A program made the position numbers and the translations under genes. From NCBI RefSeq assembly GCF_030268885.1, contig NZ_BSSA01000003.1, positions 351,054 to 415,053 on the forward strand: 64,000 nt of DNA. The letters are read 5' to 3'. The notes beneath the pieces were generated by a model. It was given only the letters and a program-made list of their open reading frames with translations, ran no database searches and had not been told where the DNA came from. Source of the stretch: Kitasatospora phosalacinea. Lineage in GTDB: Bacteria > Actinomycetota > Actinomycetes > Streptomycetales > Streptomycetaceae. Shown here in pieces: positions 27,828 through 37,562 of the stretch (position 1 is the first letter of the stretch; every line of letters begins with the position of its first letter).

Positions 27828-29612
27828 ATGAAGCGAAACAGGACGCTCGCGGCCGCCGCGCTGGTGGCCACCCTCGCCCTCACCACGGCCGCCTGCGGCG
27901 GCAGCAAGGGCGGCGGCAGCAACGGCGGGAGCGACAACGCCTCCGGCAAGGCCGGTGCGGCGGCGGGCTTCAACGCGGCGGCCGACAAGGTGGTGAACCC
28001 GTCCACCAAGAAGGGCGGGACCCTGGAGATGTGGACCACCACCGACGTGGACTCGCTCGACCCCGGTCGCGCGTACTACGCCTCGGTGTGGAACTACGAG
28101 CGCTTCTACACCCGCACCCTGCTCGCCTTCGACGCCAAGCCCGGCAAGGACGGCCTGAAGCTCGTCCCCGACCTGGCCTCCGCCCAGCCGGAGATCTCCG
28201 CCGACGGCAAGACCTACACCTTCAAGCTCAAGCCCGGCCTGAAGTTCGAGGACGGCTCGGTCATCACCTCGAAGGACATCAAGTACGGCATCGAGCGCAT
28301 CTTCGCGCAGGACGTCGTCTCCGGCGGCCCGACCTACCTGATCAACGAGCTGGACCAGGGCCAGGACTACAAGGGCCCCTACACCGACTCCGACCCGAAC
28401 AAGCTCGGCCTCAAGACGGTGGAGACCCCGGACGACACCACGATCGTCTTCCACCTGGCCAAGCCGAACTCGGACTTCCCGTTCCTGCTGGCCATGGGCT
28501 CCGCCGCCCCCGTCCCGCAGAAGCTGGACACCGGCTCCAAGTACGGCGACAAGCCGGTCTCCTCCGGCCCGTACAAGTTCAAGTCGGTCGAGCCGGGCAA
28601 GGGCTACGAGCTGGTCCGCAACGAGAACTGGGACCCGGCCTCCGACCCGTTCCGCAAGGCGCTGCCGGACGTCGTCAAGCTGACCGTCACCACCAACGCC
28701 GACGACATGGACGCCCGCCTGCTGGCGAACACCGCCGACCTCGACTGGGCCCAGACCGGCCTGTCGCAGGCCGCCCAGGTCAAGGTGCTGCAGGACCCGG
28801 CGCTCAAGGCCAACACCGACGACCCGTACAACGGCTTCATCCGGTACGTCACGATGGCCCCGTCGGTCGCCCCGTTCGACAACCAGCACTGCCGCAACGC
28901 GGTGCTGTACGCGGCCGACACCACCGCCCTGCAGACCGCCCGCGGCGGCTCGGTGGCCGGTTCGCTGTACGGCTCGATGCTGCCCCCGAACATCCTCGGC
29001 TCCGACGACTACGACCCGTTCGGCCTGACCAAGGGCAAGCCGAACCTGGACAAGGCCAAGGAGGAGCTGAAGGCCTGCGGCAAGCCGGAGGGCTTCAAGA
29101 CCACCATCGCGGTGCGCGGCAACAAGCCGAAGGAGGTCAACTCCGCGGTGGCCCTGCAGACCGCGCTCAAGGCGGTCAACATCGACGTCACCGTCGACCA
29201 GTACGACGGCAAGCTGATCTCCTCGGTCATCGGCGCGCCCGACGTGGTCAAGTCCAAGGGCTACGGCCTGATCGTGATGGGCTGGGGCGCCGACTACCCG
29301 ACCGGCTCCGGCTACCTGCAGCCGCTGGTCGACGGCCGCTTCATCACCCAGAACGGCAACAACAACTACGCCGAGATCAACGACCCGGAGATCAACGGCT
29401 GGTTCGACGAGGCCGCCCAGTCGACCGACCCGGCCAAGGCCGCCGAGCTCTACAAGAAGATCAACCACAAGGTCGTCGACGGCGCCTACTACCTGCCGAT
29501 GGTCGCCGACAAGGCCCTCAACTGGCGCAACCCGCGCCTGACCAACGTCTACATCTCCGACGCCTTCGGCGAGGTGGACTTCCAGGCGCTCGGCGTCTCC
29601 GACGGCAAGTGA
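27828..29612 (+). CDS. Oligopeptide ABC transporter substrate-binding lipoprotein
   Basis: A 594-residue extracellular solute-binding protein of family 5, which captures peptides for the permease complex. It is a lipoprotein: the signal segment ends in TTAAC with the modified Cys at about 24, followed by a Gly/Ser/Asn-rich linker. The SBP_bac_5 fold is recognised by VPDLASAQPEISADGKTYTFKLKPGLKFEDGS and VSSGPYKFKSVEPGKGYELVRNENWDP, quoted here only as position markers of about residues 110-145 and 245-275. The ATG at 27828 has GGAGG 11 bases upstream, 28 bases after the OppC stop. A strong hairpin after the gene may raise its level relative to the permease. Confidence 0.94.
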   Translation: MKRNRTLAAAALVATLALTTAACGGSKGGGSNGGSDNASGKAGAAAGFNAAADKVVNPSTKKGGTLEMWTTTDVDSLDPGRAYYASVWNYERFYTRTLLAFDAKPGKDGLKLVPDLASAQPEISADGKTYTFKLKPGLKFEDGSVITSKDIKYGIERIFAQDVVSGGPTYLINELDQGQDYKGPYTDSDPNKLGLKTVETPDDTTIVFHLAKPNSDFPFLLAMGSAAPVPQKLDTGSKYGDKPVSSGPYKFKSVEPGKGYELVRNENWDPASDPFRKALPDVVKLTVTTNADDMDARLLANTADLDWAQTGLSQAAQVKVLQDPALKANTDDPYNGFIRYVTMAPSVAPFDNQHCRNAVLYAADTTALQTARGGSVAGSLYGSMLPPNILGSDDYDPFGLTKGKPNLDKAKEELKACGKPEGFKTTIAVRGNKPKEVNSAVALQTALKAVNIDVTVDQYDGKLISSVIGAPDVVKSKGYGLIVMGWGADYPTGSGYLQPLVDGRFITQNGNNNYAEINDPEINGWFDEAAQSTDPAKAAELYKKINHKVVDGAYYLPMVADKALNWRNPRLTNVYISDAFGEVDFQALGVSDGK

Positions 29613-29659
29613 CCTGGCCCGCCCCTTAGTTCTCACCGCTAGTCCGAAGGGCAGGTGAA

Positions 29660-29722
29660 GGCCCTGCCCGGGCCGGCCGGGACGCCCCCCACCGGGGGAC
29701 CCGGCCGGCCCGCGGCAGGGCC
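29660..29722 (+). terminator. Very strong intra-operon hairpin
   Basis: A 22-pair stem (29660-29681 with 29700-29722, one bulged base) whose loop contains a further C5/G5 stem. It lies between the binding-protein stop and the start of the next permease gene, with no U tract. It is probably a partial terminator or an mRNA-stabilising element that makes binding protein more abundant than permease. It also argues against translation of the open frame running through it. Confidence 0.75.
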
Positions 29723-29729
29723 GACCGCA

Positions 29730-30728
29730 GTGCTCGTGTATCTCTTCAGGCGACTGGTCAACGTCGTCTTCATGCTGTTGGTGGTCGCCGCGGTGACCTT
29801 CGGCATCTTCTTCATGGTGCCGAAACTCACCGGGACCGACCCCGCGATGCTCTACGTGGGCAAGATCGCGGACAAGGTGGCCGTCGAGGGCATCCGCCAC
29901 AAGATGGGCCTCGACAAGTCGATCATCGAACAGTTCTGGCTCTTCCTGAAGGGCGTGTTCGTCGGCCGCGACTACAACGCCGGCACCGACATGACCCACT
30001 GCGCGGCCCCCTGCCTGGGCTACTCGTTCAAGACCGAGCGGGAGGTCTGGCCGCTCCTGCTCAACCGGGTCGGCGTGGACTTCTCGCTCGCCGCCGGCGC
30101 CTGCGTGCTCTGGCTGGTCTTCGGCACCGCCACCGGCGTCGTCTCCGCGCTGCGCCGCGGCACCGCGCTGGACCGCCTCACCATGACCGTCGCGCTGGCC
30201 GGCGTCTCGCTGCCGATGTACTTCACCGGCCTGGTCGCGCTCGCCGTCTTCGGTCACCAACTCGGCTGGTTCCCCATCAACTACACCGACCTCGCCGACG
30301 ACCCGGTCGCCTGGTTCGAGGGGCTGGTGCTGCCCTGGGTGACCCTGGCGTTCCTGTACGCCGCCACCTACGCCCGGCTCAGCCGGGCCACCCTGCTGGA
30401 CGTCCTCGGCGAGGACTACATCCGCACCGCGCGGGCCAAGGGCCTCAAGGAGCCGGTGGTCATCGGCAAGCACGCCATGCGCTCCACGCTGACCCCGATC
30501 CTGACCATCTTCGGCATGGACCTCGGCGGTCTGCTCGGCGGCGCCGTGCTCACCGAGAAGACCTTCAACCTGCGCGGGCTCGGCTACGAGGCGGTCACCT
30601 CGATCCAGTCCAGCGACCTCCCGGTGATCATGGGCGTGACCCTGTTCGCCGCCTTCTTCATCGTCATGGCCAACCTCGTGGTTGACCTGCTGTACGCCGT
30701 CGTCGACCCCCGGGTGAGGCTGACATGA
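29730..30728 (+). CDS. Oligopeptide/dipeptide ABC transporter permease (OppB/DppB-like)
   Basis: A 332-residue permease with the OppB-type start (YLFRRLVNVVFMLLVVAAV), six helices, and the EAA loop EDYIRTARAKGLKEP. A cysteine-containing periplasmic loop (HCAAPCLGY) is longer than in E. coli DppB. The GTG at 29730 is preferred because it lies just past the strong hairpin and directly precedes the first hydrophobic helix. The alternative GTG at 29655 would force translation through that stem and add 25 proline/glycine-rich residues. The gene overlaps the next by four bases (ATGA). Confidence 0.9.
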   Translation: MLVYLFRRLVNVVFMLLVVAAVTFGIFFMVPKLTGTDPAMLYVGKIADKVAVEGIRHKMGLDKSIIEQFWLFLKGVFVGRDYNAGTDMTHCAAPCLGYSFKTEREVWPLLLNRVGVDFSLAAGACVLWLVFGTATGVVSALRRGTALDRLTMTVALAGVSLPMYFTGLVALAVFGHQLGWFPINYTDLADDPVAWFEGLVLPWVTLAFLYAATYARLSRATLLDVLGEDYIRTARAKGLKEPVVIGKHAMRSTLTPILTIFGMDLGGLLGGAVLTEKTFNLRGLGYEAVTSIQSSDLPVIMGVTLFAAFFIVMANLVVDLLYAVVDPRVRLT

Positions 30729-31771
30729 GCAACACCGACAAGCCTTTCCTCTCCGTTCGCGACCTGAAGGTGCACTTCCCCACCGACGACGGACTGGTCA
30801 AGTCCGTCAACGGACTGAGCTTCGACCTGGAGCGGGGCAGGACGCTCGGCATCGTCGGCGAGTCCGGCTCCGGGAAGTCCGTCACCTCGCTGTCGATCAT
30901 GGGCCTGCACCGCACCGGCACCAAGCGCGGCGCCCCGCGGATCTCCGGCGAGATCTGGCTGGACGGCGAGGACCTGGTCGCGGCCGGCCCCGACCGGGTG
31001 CGCAAGCTCCGCGGCCAGAAGATGGCGATGATCTTCCAGGACCCGCTGACCGCGATGCACCCCTACTACACGGTCGGCGCCCAGATCGTCGAGGGCTACC
31101 GGGCCCACCACCCCGGCGCCTCCAAGAAGGAGGCCCGCAAGCGCGCGGTCGAGATGCTCGACCGGGTCGGCATCCCGCAGCCCGACAAGCGGGTCGACAA
31201 CTACCCGCACGAGTTCTCCGGGGGCATGCGCCAGCGCGCCATGATCGCGATGGCGCTGGTCAACGACCCCTCGCTGCTGATCGCCGACGAGCCGACCACC
31301 GCCCTCGACGTCACCGTCCAGGCGCAGATCCTCGACCTGATCCGCGACCTGCAGAAGGAGTTCGGCTCGGCGGTCATCATCATCACCCACGACCTGGGCG
31401 TGGTCGCCGAACTCGCCGACGACATCCTGGTCATGTACGGCGGCAAGCCCGTCGAGCGCGGCCCCGCCGCCACCATCTTCGAATCCCCCGAGCACCCCTA
31501 CACCTGGGGCCTGCTCGGCTCGATGCCCCGCCTCGACCGGGAGCTCCAGGACCGGCTGATCCCGGTCAAGGGCACCCCGCCGAGCCTGATCAACGTGCCG
31601 TCCGGCTGCGCGTTCCACCCGCGCTGCCCGTACGCCGAGCTCACCGGCGGCCGCTCCACCAGCGAGGTGCCCGTGCTCGCCGAGGCCGCGCCCCGGCACC
31701 ACGCCGCCTGCCACCTGCCGATCGCCGAACGCCACCGGATCTTCACCGAAGAGATCGCGCCCCGGCTGTGA
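30725..31771 (+). CDS. Oligopeptide ABC transporter ATP-binding protein (OppD-like)
   Basis: A 348-residue cytoplasmic ATPase with Walker A GESGSGKS, signature FSGGMRQR, Walker [13 protein letters not shown], an H-loop in ITHDLG, and the C-terminal oligo/dipeptide transporter domain with the cysteine/histidine cluster [11 protein letters not shown]...HHAACHLP. All catalytic motifs are intact. It starts at the ATG overlapping the OppB stop and forms a heterodimeric motor with the next gene product. Confidence 0.95.
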   Translation: MSNTDKPFLSVRDLKVHFPTDDGLVKSVNGLSFDLERGRTLGIVGESGSGKSVTSLSIMGLHRTGTKRGAPRISGEIWLDGEDLVAAGPDRVRKLRGQKMAMIFQDPLTAMHPYYTVGAQIVEGYRAHHPGASKKEARKRAVEMLDRVGIPQPDKRVDNYPHEFSGGMRQRAMIAMALVNDPSLLIADEPTTALDVTVQAQILDLIRDLQKEFGSAVIIITHDLGVVAELADDILVMYGGKPVERGPAATIFESPEHPYTWGLLGSMPRLDRELQDRLIPVKGTPPSLINVPSGCAFHPRCPYAELTGGRSTSEVPVLAEAAPRHHAACHLPIAERHRIFTEEIAPRL

Positions 31772-31799
31772 GCACGTACCACCCATTTGGAGAGCAGCG

Positions 31800-32849
31800 A
31801 TGACGGACAGTCAGGCGGCGGTGCCGCAGCTCGCGAAGGTGCCCGCCCAGGCGCCCGGGCCCGACCGCGGACCCCTGTTGAAGGTCACCGGACTGACCCG
31901 GCACTTCCCGGTCACCAAGGGGCTGCTGAAGCGCCAGGTCGGCGCGGTGCGGGCGGTCGACGGCATCGACTTCGAGGTCCGGGCCGGCGAGACCCTCGGC
32001 GTGGTCGGCGAGTCCGGCTGCGGCAAGTCCACCATGGGGCGGCTGGTCACCCGGCTCGACGAACCCACCGGCGGGACGATCGAGTTCGAGGGCGCGGACA
32101 TCACCCACCTGGGCGTCGCGGCGATGCGGCCGTACCGGCGCGACATCCAGATGATCTTCCAGGACCCGTACTCCTCGCTGAACCCCCGGCACACCATCGG
32201 CACCATCGTCGGCGCGCCCTTCCGCCTCCAGAAGGTCGCCACCGAACACGGCGTCAAGCGGGCCGTCCAGGACCTGCTGGAGCTCTGCGGCCTCAGCCCC
32301 GAGCACTACAACCGCTACCCGCACGAGTTCTCCGGCGGCCAGCGCCAGCGCATCGGCATCGCCCGCGCACTGGCCCTGCGCCCCAAGATGATCGTGGCCG
32401 ACGAACCGGTCTCCGCGCTGGACGTCTCCATCCAGGCCCAGGTGGTCAACCTGCTGGACGACCTCCAGCAGGAGCTCGGCCTCACCTACCTGATCATCGC
32501 GCACGACCTCTCGGTCGTCCGGCACGTCTCCGACCGGGTCGCCGTCATGTACCTCGGCAAGGTGGTCGAGATCGCCGACCGGGACGCGCTCTACTCCCGG
32601 CCGATGCACCCCTACACCAACGCGCTGATGTCCGCGGTGCCGGTGCCCGACCCGCGCCGCAAGGAGCGCCGCGAGCGCATCCTGCTCACCGGCGACGTCC
32701 CCTCCCCGCTCAACCCGCCGTCCGGCTGCCGCTTCCGCACCCGCTGCTGGAAGGCGCAGGACGTGTGCGCGAGCCAGGAGCCGCCGCTCGCCACCACCGA
32801 GGCCGGGCACCAGGTGGCCTGCCACTTCCCGGAGAACGCGGGCGAGTAG
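31800..32849 (+). CDS. Oligopeptide ABC transporter ATP-binding protein (OppF-like)
   Basis: A 349-residue ATPase with Walker A GESGCGKS, signature FSGGQRQR, Walker [14 protein letters not shown], an H-loop in IAHDLS and the C-terminal [12 protein letters not shown]...ACHFPE cluster. The ATG at 31800 follows GGAGAG, 28 bases after OppD. It is the last gene of the C-A-B-D-F operon. Peptide uptake in streptomycetes can influence development (the BldK system), but nothing here identifies the peptide. Confidence 0.95.
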   Translation: MTDSQAAVPQLAKVPAQAPGPDRGPLLKVTGLTRHFPVTKGLLKRQVGAVRAVDGIDFEVRAGETLGVVGESGCGKSTMGRLVTRLDEPTGGTIEFEGADITHLGVAAMRPYRRDIQMIFQDPYSSLNPRHTIGTIVGAPFRLQKVATEHGVKRAVQDLLELCGLSPEHYNRYPHEFSGGQRQRIGIARALALRPKMIVADEPVSALDVSIQAQVVNLLDDLQQELGLTYLIIAHDLSVVRHVSDRVAVMYLGKVVEIADRDALYSRPMHPYTNALMSAVPVPDPRRKERRERILLTGDVPSPLNPPSGCRFRTRCWKAQDVCASQEPPLATTEAGHQVACHFPENAGE

Positions 32850-32946
32850 TCCTCCGTCCACGAGGTCCGTCCGGCGGGGGTCCCTTTCGCCGGGCGGACC
32901 TCGTCGTCCGTGCGGGAGTGACAGGGGCGGATGGCAGGGTGGGGGC

Positions 32947-33861
32947 ATGCTGGAGATCGCGGTGCAGGACAGGTCCGGTCGGGTCGGGGTGCGGGTCTCG
33001 GAGGACGAACTCCGTGACCTGGTACGGGACATGGGGCAGTGGCCGGGCGCCTTCCTGGTGCTCCAGCGCGTCCCCGACCTGCCGGACACCTATGCGCAGG
33101 CCTGTCCGCAGGACGGCGCCTGGACGGTCGAGTACCGGGACGGCGCGCCGTCGCGGCACTTCGCCGCGCGGGTGACCGAGCTGGAGCGGGTCGCCGAGCT
33201 GCTGACCGGGTGGGCCCGGCAGGACGCGGACTGGGCGGCGGGGGAGGAGTGGGAGCGGCTCGACCTCGGGCCGGACCCGGAGCCCGCGCCGCTGGAGCTG
33301 TCGGCGCAGGACGAGGAGGTCCTGGTCGCCGAGGTGCGACGGCTGCTGGTGGGCGGGTACGCGACGCTCGCGCAGGCGGCCGAGGTCGCCGAGGAGTGCC
33401 TGGTCGACGGGGAGGAGCGACCGGTCAGCAGGGAGCAGGCCAGGCAGCTGGCCGACCGGATGTGGCGGGAGCGCGTCGCCGAGCAGCGCACCTGGAGCGG
33501 CGAGACCGACCCGGAGCGGCTCACCCGGGCCTTCCGGGCGCTGGACGCGGCCGGGATCACCGCCCGGGAGGACTACGCCTGCTGCGGGAGCTGCGGCTAC
33601 GCCGGGATCGGCGACGAGGCGGCGCCGGGCGCCCGCGGGTTCGTCTTCTTCCACGCCCAGTCGACCGCGGCGGTCGCCGAGGGCGGGGACCTGTGGCTGT
33701 ACTACGGCGGCTTCGACGGTTCCGGGCGGACCACCGCCGCCGTCGGCCGGGAGGTCGTCGCGGCGCTGGCCGGAGCGGGCCTGACGACCGCCTGGAACGG
33801 GGAGCCGGACGAGGCGATCCGGGTGACCGGCCTGGACTGGCGGCGCCGACTGGTCGGCTAG
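32947..33861 (+). CDS. Conserved actinobacterial protein, possibly DUF6891
   Basis: A 304-residue cytoplasmic protein of unknown function. The N-terminal ~95 residues (MLEIAVQDRSGRVGVRV...SRHFAARVTELERVAELLTGW) look like a separate small domain found in streptomycete proteins. The C-terminal ~170 residues carry a cysteine motif, DYACCGSCGYAGI, followed by RGFVFFHAQSTAAV and LWLYYGGF, which I associate tentatively with DUF6891. The cluster CCxxC could bind metal. The ATG at 32947 is the only plausible start; it follows a G-rich but imperfect ribosome-binding site. It stands alone between the peptide transporter and a ferritin-like gene. Confidence 0.7.
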   Translation: MLEIAVQDRSGRVGVRVSEDELRDLVRDMGQWPGAFLVLQRVPDLPDTYAQACPQDGAWTVEYRDGAPSRHFAARVTELERVAELLTGWARQDADWAAGEEWERLDLGPDPEPAPLELSAQDEEVLVAEVRRLLVGGYATLAQAAEVAEECLVDGEERPVSREQARQLADRMWRERVAEQRTWSGETDPERLTRAFRALDAAGITAREDYACCGSCGYAGIGDEAAPGARGFVFFHAQSTAAVAEGGDLWLYYGGFDGSGRTTAAVGREVVAALAGAGLTTAWNGEPDEAIRVTGLDWRRRLVG

Positions 33862-33982
33862 CCCCCGCGGGCCGGGCCGTCCTTCGTCCGGCGCAGCCCG
33901 CGGTCCGAGCTGTTGCCGGGGGCCGGGGCGGTGCCTTGACTGGAGCGGAATGTCCCAGCTCCCGCGCGAGGGGTAGGTCACC

Positions 33983-34762
33983 ATGCTGTCGGCCCGCAGT
34001 CTGTTCCAGGAGATCCACGACGACGACCAGGCGTTCCGGCTGTTCTGCTCGATCGCCGCGAAGGGCGAGGACCAGGGCGGCTGGGAGAACGGCCGGATCG
34101 CCCGGCTGGTGCCCGACCCGGTGCTGGCGCCGAAGGTGGCCCGGCACGGCGCCGACGAGGACAAGCACGGCCGGATCTTCAAGGCGCTGATGCACAAGCG
34201 CGGCCTGACCGAGCGCGACGTCCCGGACGACACCGACTACACGATGATCCTGGAGCGGCAGGGCATCGGCCTGGCGCACGCCCGGCTGCGCCGCGACGAG
34301 CCGCTGACCGAGCAGGACGTGATCACGTACCTGGCGCACAGCCGGGTCACCGAGCAGCGGGCCTCCGAGCAGATGCTGATGCTGAAGCGGATCTTCGGTG
34401 ACCACCCGGAGCTGGGGCGGGCGGTGCGGATGATCTCCAACGACGAGGACAACCACCTGGCGTTCTGCCACGAGGAGCTGCTGCGGCTCGCGTACCACGG
34501 GCACGGTCGGGCGATCCTGGACACCCTGCAGGCCACCGCCCGGGCGGAGATCCGCACCTACCGGGACGTCAGCCTGGCCGTGATGGCGCACCTGGGGGAG
34601 CTGCTGCGCTGGCCGAGGGCGAAGTCGGCGGCGCTGGCGGCGGGCATCCACGCGGTGTACGCGTACGAGCGGGCGGGCGGCTGGCGGCGGATGACCACGC
34701 TGAAGATGCCGGCCCGGCTGAACGCGCTGGGCGGGCCCGCGCCGCACGAGCAGTTCGCCTGA
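33983..34762 (+). CDS. Ferritin-like diiron protein
   Basis: A 259-residue helical protein with the carboxylate/histidine pattern of ferritin-like diiron enzymes: an early FCSIAAKGEDQGG region, EDKHGRIFKAL (ExxH), VTEQRASEQML, and NDEDNHLAFCHEEL (ExxH). Two ExxH-type motifs about 100 residues apart are what the four-helix-bundle fold requires, so a metal-dependent oxidation or iron-handling role is inferred. No signal peptide is seen. The ATG at 33983 lies 13 bases after a weak GAGGGG. The gene is followed 30 bases later by a TRIC channel gene and may be co-transcribed with it. The substrate is unknown. Confidence 0.75.
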   Translation: MLSARSLFQEIHDDDQAFRLFCSIAAKGEDQGGWENGRIARLVPDPVLAPKVARHGADEDKHGRIFKALMHKRGLTERDVPDDTDYTMILERQGIGLAHARLRRDEPLTEQDVITYLAHSRVTEQRASEQMLMLKRIFGDHPELGRAVRMISNDEDNHLAFCHEELLRLAYHGHGRAILDTLQATARAEIRTYRDVSLAVMAHLGELLRWPRAKSAALAAGIHAVYAYERAGGWRRMTTLKMPARLNALGGPAPHEQFA

Positions 34763-34792
34763 CCGCCCGGCGGCGGACCGCGGGAGGCCGGT

Positions 34793-35467
34793 GTGCACAC
34801 TGACCAGGTGACCTCCGAGATCTTCCCGCACACCGTCCAACAGGTCCTCGACCTGGTCGGCATCTTCGTGTTCGCGCTGTCCGGCGGCCTGATGGCCGTC
34901 CGCAAGAACATGGACATCTTCGGCATCTGCGTGCTGGCCGAGGCCACCGCGCTGGGCGGCGGCGTGCTGCGGGACCTGGTGATCGGGGCGCTGCCGGTGG
35001 CCGCGTTCACCAGCTTCGGGTACTTCCCCACCCCGCTGGTCGCCGGGGTGGTGGTGTTCTTCCTGCACCCCGAGGTGGAGCGGATCACCCGGGCGGTGAT
35101 GGTGCTGGACGCGGCGGGCCTGGGCCTGTTCTGCGTCACCGGCACCATCAAGGCGCACACCTACGGGCTGGGCGCCGTCCCCTCGGTGGCCTGCGGCATG
35201 CTGACCGCGGCGGGCGGCGGCGTGATCCGCGACCTGCTGGCGATGGAGCCGCCCTCGCTGCTGCGCTGGGACCGCGAGATCTACGCCGTCCCGGCGCTGG
35301 TCGGCTCGGCCGTGGTGGCGGTGCTGATCGGCACCGGGCAGCTGACCCCGCTGAACGCCTCGCTGGCCGCCGTGGTCGCCTTCACCATGCGGATGCTGGC
35401 GCTCAGGTACGGCTGGCGCGCACCTCGTGCTTGGCACCGCAACGGTTCTCGCACCAGCGAGGAGTAG
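34793..35467 (+). CDS. TRIC-family (UPF0126/YicG-type) cation channel
   Basis: A 224-residue membrane protein with seven predicted helices arranged as two repeats, each containing the glycine-rich GGGVLRDL / GGGVIRDLL motif diagnostic of the trimeric intracellular cation channel family. Bacterial members conduct monovalent cations, and some are genetically linked to glycine export (YicG-type), which would suit the nearby glycine genes but is not proven here. The GTG at 34793 follows GGGAGG. The last 65 bases overlap the 3' end of the convergent IclR-type gene on the opposite strand. Confidence 0.88.
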   Translation: MHTDQVTSEIFPHTVQQVLDLVGIFVFALSGGLMAVRKNMDIFGICVLAEATALGGGVLRDLVIGALPVAAFTSFGYFPTPLVAGVVVFFLHPEVERITRAVMVLDAAGLGLFCVTGTIKAHTYGLGAVPSVACGMLTAAGGGVIRDLLAMEPPSLLRWDREIYAVPALVGSAVVAVLIGTGQLTPLNASLAAVVAFTMRMLALRYGWRAPRAWHRNGSRTSEE

Positions 35468-36224
35468 GGGAGCCGCCGTACGCCAGCGAGATCGCCTCGA
35501 CCGTGCAGAGCAGCTCCGGCAGCAGCTTGCTCAGCTCGGTCACCGAGGCGACCCGGACCGGGGCGGAGATCGAGCAGGCGGCGATGGCGGTGCCCTCGGT
35601 GCCCGCGATCGGGGCGGCGATGCAGTTCACCGACTCCTGGTACTCGGCCTGGTCCACCGCCCAGCCGCGGCGGCGCACCTCGGCCAGCTCGGCCCGGAAC
35701 TCCTCCGGGTCGCGGATCGACTGCGGGGTGCGGGCCGGGAAGTCGGCCTCGGCGAGGAACGCGGCCAGCTTCTCCGCGGGCAGGTCGGCCAGCAGCACCT
35801 TGCCCGCCGCGGTGGCCACCGCGGGGGCGCGCTTGCCGATCCGGCTGGCCTCGCCGAGCCAGCTGCGGCCGTGGTCCGGGTACTTGGCCTCGACCTTGTC
35901 GAGGTACAGCACCTCGTCCTCCTCCAGCACGGACAGGTGCACGGTGTGCCCGTAGCGCTCGTTCAGCACCGCCAGGTACGGGGCGGCGACCTGCCGGATG
36001 TCGATGCCCTCCAGCGCCTGGTGGGCGAGCGCGAACAGCCGGCCGCCGAGCCGGTAGCGCTGGTCGGACTGCCGGTGGACGAAGCCGTGCTCCTGCAGGG
36101 TGCGCAGCAGCCGCAGCGCGGTGGACTTGTGCACGCCGATCTTCGCGGCGGCCTGCTCCAGCGACGCCGGGCCCTCGCCGAGCGACGCCAGGATGGTCAG
36201 CGCACGGTCGACCGTCTGGGACAC
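35403..36224 (-). CDS. IclR-family transcriptional regulator
   Basis: A 273-residue regulator. The N-terminal winged helix ([43 protein letters not shown], about 1-45 in two parts) is followed by the IclR ligand-binding domain ([42 protein letters not shown]). The C terminus, [20 protein letters not shown], is cysteine-containing and extends beyond the usual domain, overlapping the TRIC gene. The ATG at 36224 has GGGAGGG upstream. The regulator is divergent from the cysteine desulfurase gene across 103 bases. The ligand is unknown. Confidence 0.92.
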   Translation of the reverse strand: MSQTVDRALTILASLGEGPASLEQAAAKIGVHKSTALRLLRTLQEHGFVHRQSDQRYRLGGRLFALAHQALEGIDIRQVAAPYLAVLNERYGHTVHLSVLEEDEVLYLDKVEAKYPDHGRSWLGEASRIGKRAPAVATAAGKVLLADLPAEKLAAFLAEADFPARTPQSIRDPEEFRAELAEVRRRGWAVDQAEYQESVNCIAAPIAGTEGTAIAACSISAPVRVASVTELSKLLPELLCTVEAISLAYGGSPTPRWCENRCGAKHEVRASRT

Positions 36225-36311
36225 GTCCCCTCCCTCTCACATCGGCGTGGCCGGAAGGGTAACGGCGCGTTGCAGAGGGTGCAATGGCCAAATCGTGACT
36301 CTTCGGCCGCC

Positions 36312-36317
36312 TACACT
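36312..36317 (+). promoter_or_regulatory. Candidate -10 box (TACACT) of the cysteine desulfurase gene
   Basis: TACACT ends 10 bases before the ATG at 36328, and no Shine-Dalgarno sequence precedes that ATG. The transcript should have a leader of only a few bases. No matching -35 box is evident. Confidence 0.45.
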
Positions 36318-36327
36318 GGGTCCCGCT

Positions 36328-37509
36328 ATGGCATACCTCGACCACGCCGCCACCACCCCGATGCTGCCCGAGTCGATCGCCGCGATGACGGCGCAGTTCG
36401 GGGCCGTCGGCAACGCCTCCTCCCTGCACGCCGCCGGTCGGCGGGCCCGCCGGGTGGTCGAGGAGTCCCGGGAGTCGCTCGGCGAGTCGCTGGGCGCCCG
36501 GCCCAGCGAGATCGTGTTCACCGGTGGCGGCACCGAGTCCGACAACCTGGCGGTCAAGGGCCTGTACTGGTCCCGGCACGACGCCGACCCGGCCCGCCGC
36601 CGGGTGCTGTGCAGCCCGGTCGAGCACCACGCGGTGCTGGACGCGGTGCACTGGCTGGCCGAGCACGAGGGCGCCGAGGTCGAGTACCTGCCGGTGGACG
36701 GGCTGGGCCGGGTGCACCCCGAGGCGCTGCGCGCGGCGATCGGGCGCGGCCCGGAGACGGTCGCGCTGGTCACCGTGATGTGGGCCAACAACGAGGTCGG
36801 CACCGTCCAGCCGATCCGCGAACTCGCCTCCGTCGCCGCCGAGTTCGACGTGCCGATGCACTCCGACGCGGTGCAGGCGCTGGGGCAGGTGCCGGTCTCC
36901 TTCGCCGACTCCGGGCTGACCGCGCTCACCGTCACCGGCCACAAGGTCGGCGGCCCGTACGGGGTCGGCGCGCTGCTGCTGGCCCGCTCCGCCAAGCCCG
37001 TCCCGCTGCTGCACGGCGGCGGCCAGGAGCGCGACGTGCGCTCCGGCACGCTGGACGCGCCGGGCGCGGCCGGGTTCGCGGTGGCCGCCGCGCTGGCCGT
37101 CGAGCGGCAGCCCGGGTACGCGGGCGCGGTCGGCGCGCTGCGCGACGAGCTGCTGGCCGTGGTCCGCTCGGCCGCGCCGGACGCGGTGCTCAACGGCGAC
37201 CCGGGCGCGGACGGGCGGCTGCCCGCCAACGCGCACTTCTCCTTCCCCGGCTGCGAGGGCGACGCGCTGCTGATGCTGCTGGACGCGGCGGGCGTCGAGT
37301 GCTCCACCGGCTCGGCCTGCTCGGCCGGCGTCCCGCAGCCCAGCCACGTGCTGCTGGCGATGGGCGTCGACCCGGAGCTGGCCCGGGCCTCGCTGCGCTT
37401 CTCGCTGGGCCACACCTCCACCGCCGCCGACGTGGCGGCGCTGGCCGCGGCGCTGCCCGGCGCGGTGGAGCGGGCCCGGCGGGCCGGGCTGGTGCGCGCC
37501 GCCCGCTGA
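36328..37509 (+). CDS. Cysteine desulfurase (IscS/NifS-like)
   Basis: A 393-residue PLP enzyme that removes sulfur from L-cysteine. The N terminus [10 protein letters not shown] is characteristic. The PLP lysine is in [12 protein letters not shown] (K206), and the catalytic cysteine lies in the STGSACSAG loop (about C331), as in group I desulfurases. The ATG at 36328 is fixed by the family N terminus; upstream in-frame sequence lies within the regulator on the other strand. Together with MnmA, encoded 2 kb further on, it would supply sulfur for tRNA 2-thiouridine. Its regular neighbour in streptomycetes is mnmA, and here a MarR/MFS pair sits between them. Confidence 0.93.
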   Translation: MAYLDHAATTPMLPESIAAMTAQFGAVGNASSLHAAGRRARRVVEESRESLGESLGARPSEIVFTGGGTESDNLAVKGLYWSRHDADPARRRVLCSPVEHHAVLDAVHWLAEHEGAEVEYLPVDGLGRVHPEALRAAIGRGPETVALVTVMWANNEVGTVQPIRELASVAAEFDVPMHSDAVQALGQVPVSFADSGLTALTVTGHKVGGPYGVGALLLARSAKPVPLLHGGGQERDVRSGTLDAPGAAGFAVAAALAVERQPGYAGAVGALRDELLAVVRSAAPDAVLNGDPGADGRLPANAHFSFPGCEGDALLMLLDAAGVECSTGSACSAGVPQPSHVLLAMGVDPELARASLRFSLGHTSTAADVAALAAALPGAVERARRAGLVRAAR

Positions 37510-37562
37510 GGCCCGATTTCCTCCACGGCGGAACCTTCTGCTTCCGGTCGTATTCTGGGGAC

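Noticed and set aside
29655..29729. GTG at 29655 as the OppB start
   Set aside because: Translation would have to cross a 22-pair stem and would add a Pro/Gly-rich extension before the normal first membrane helix.
26801..32849. The oligopeptide operon as the developmental BldK locus
   Set aside because: The surrounding gene order (gcv/glyA/sdaA, mnmA, ligA) differs from the bldK neighbourhood as I know it, and gene order within the operon is C-A-B-D-F.
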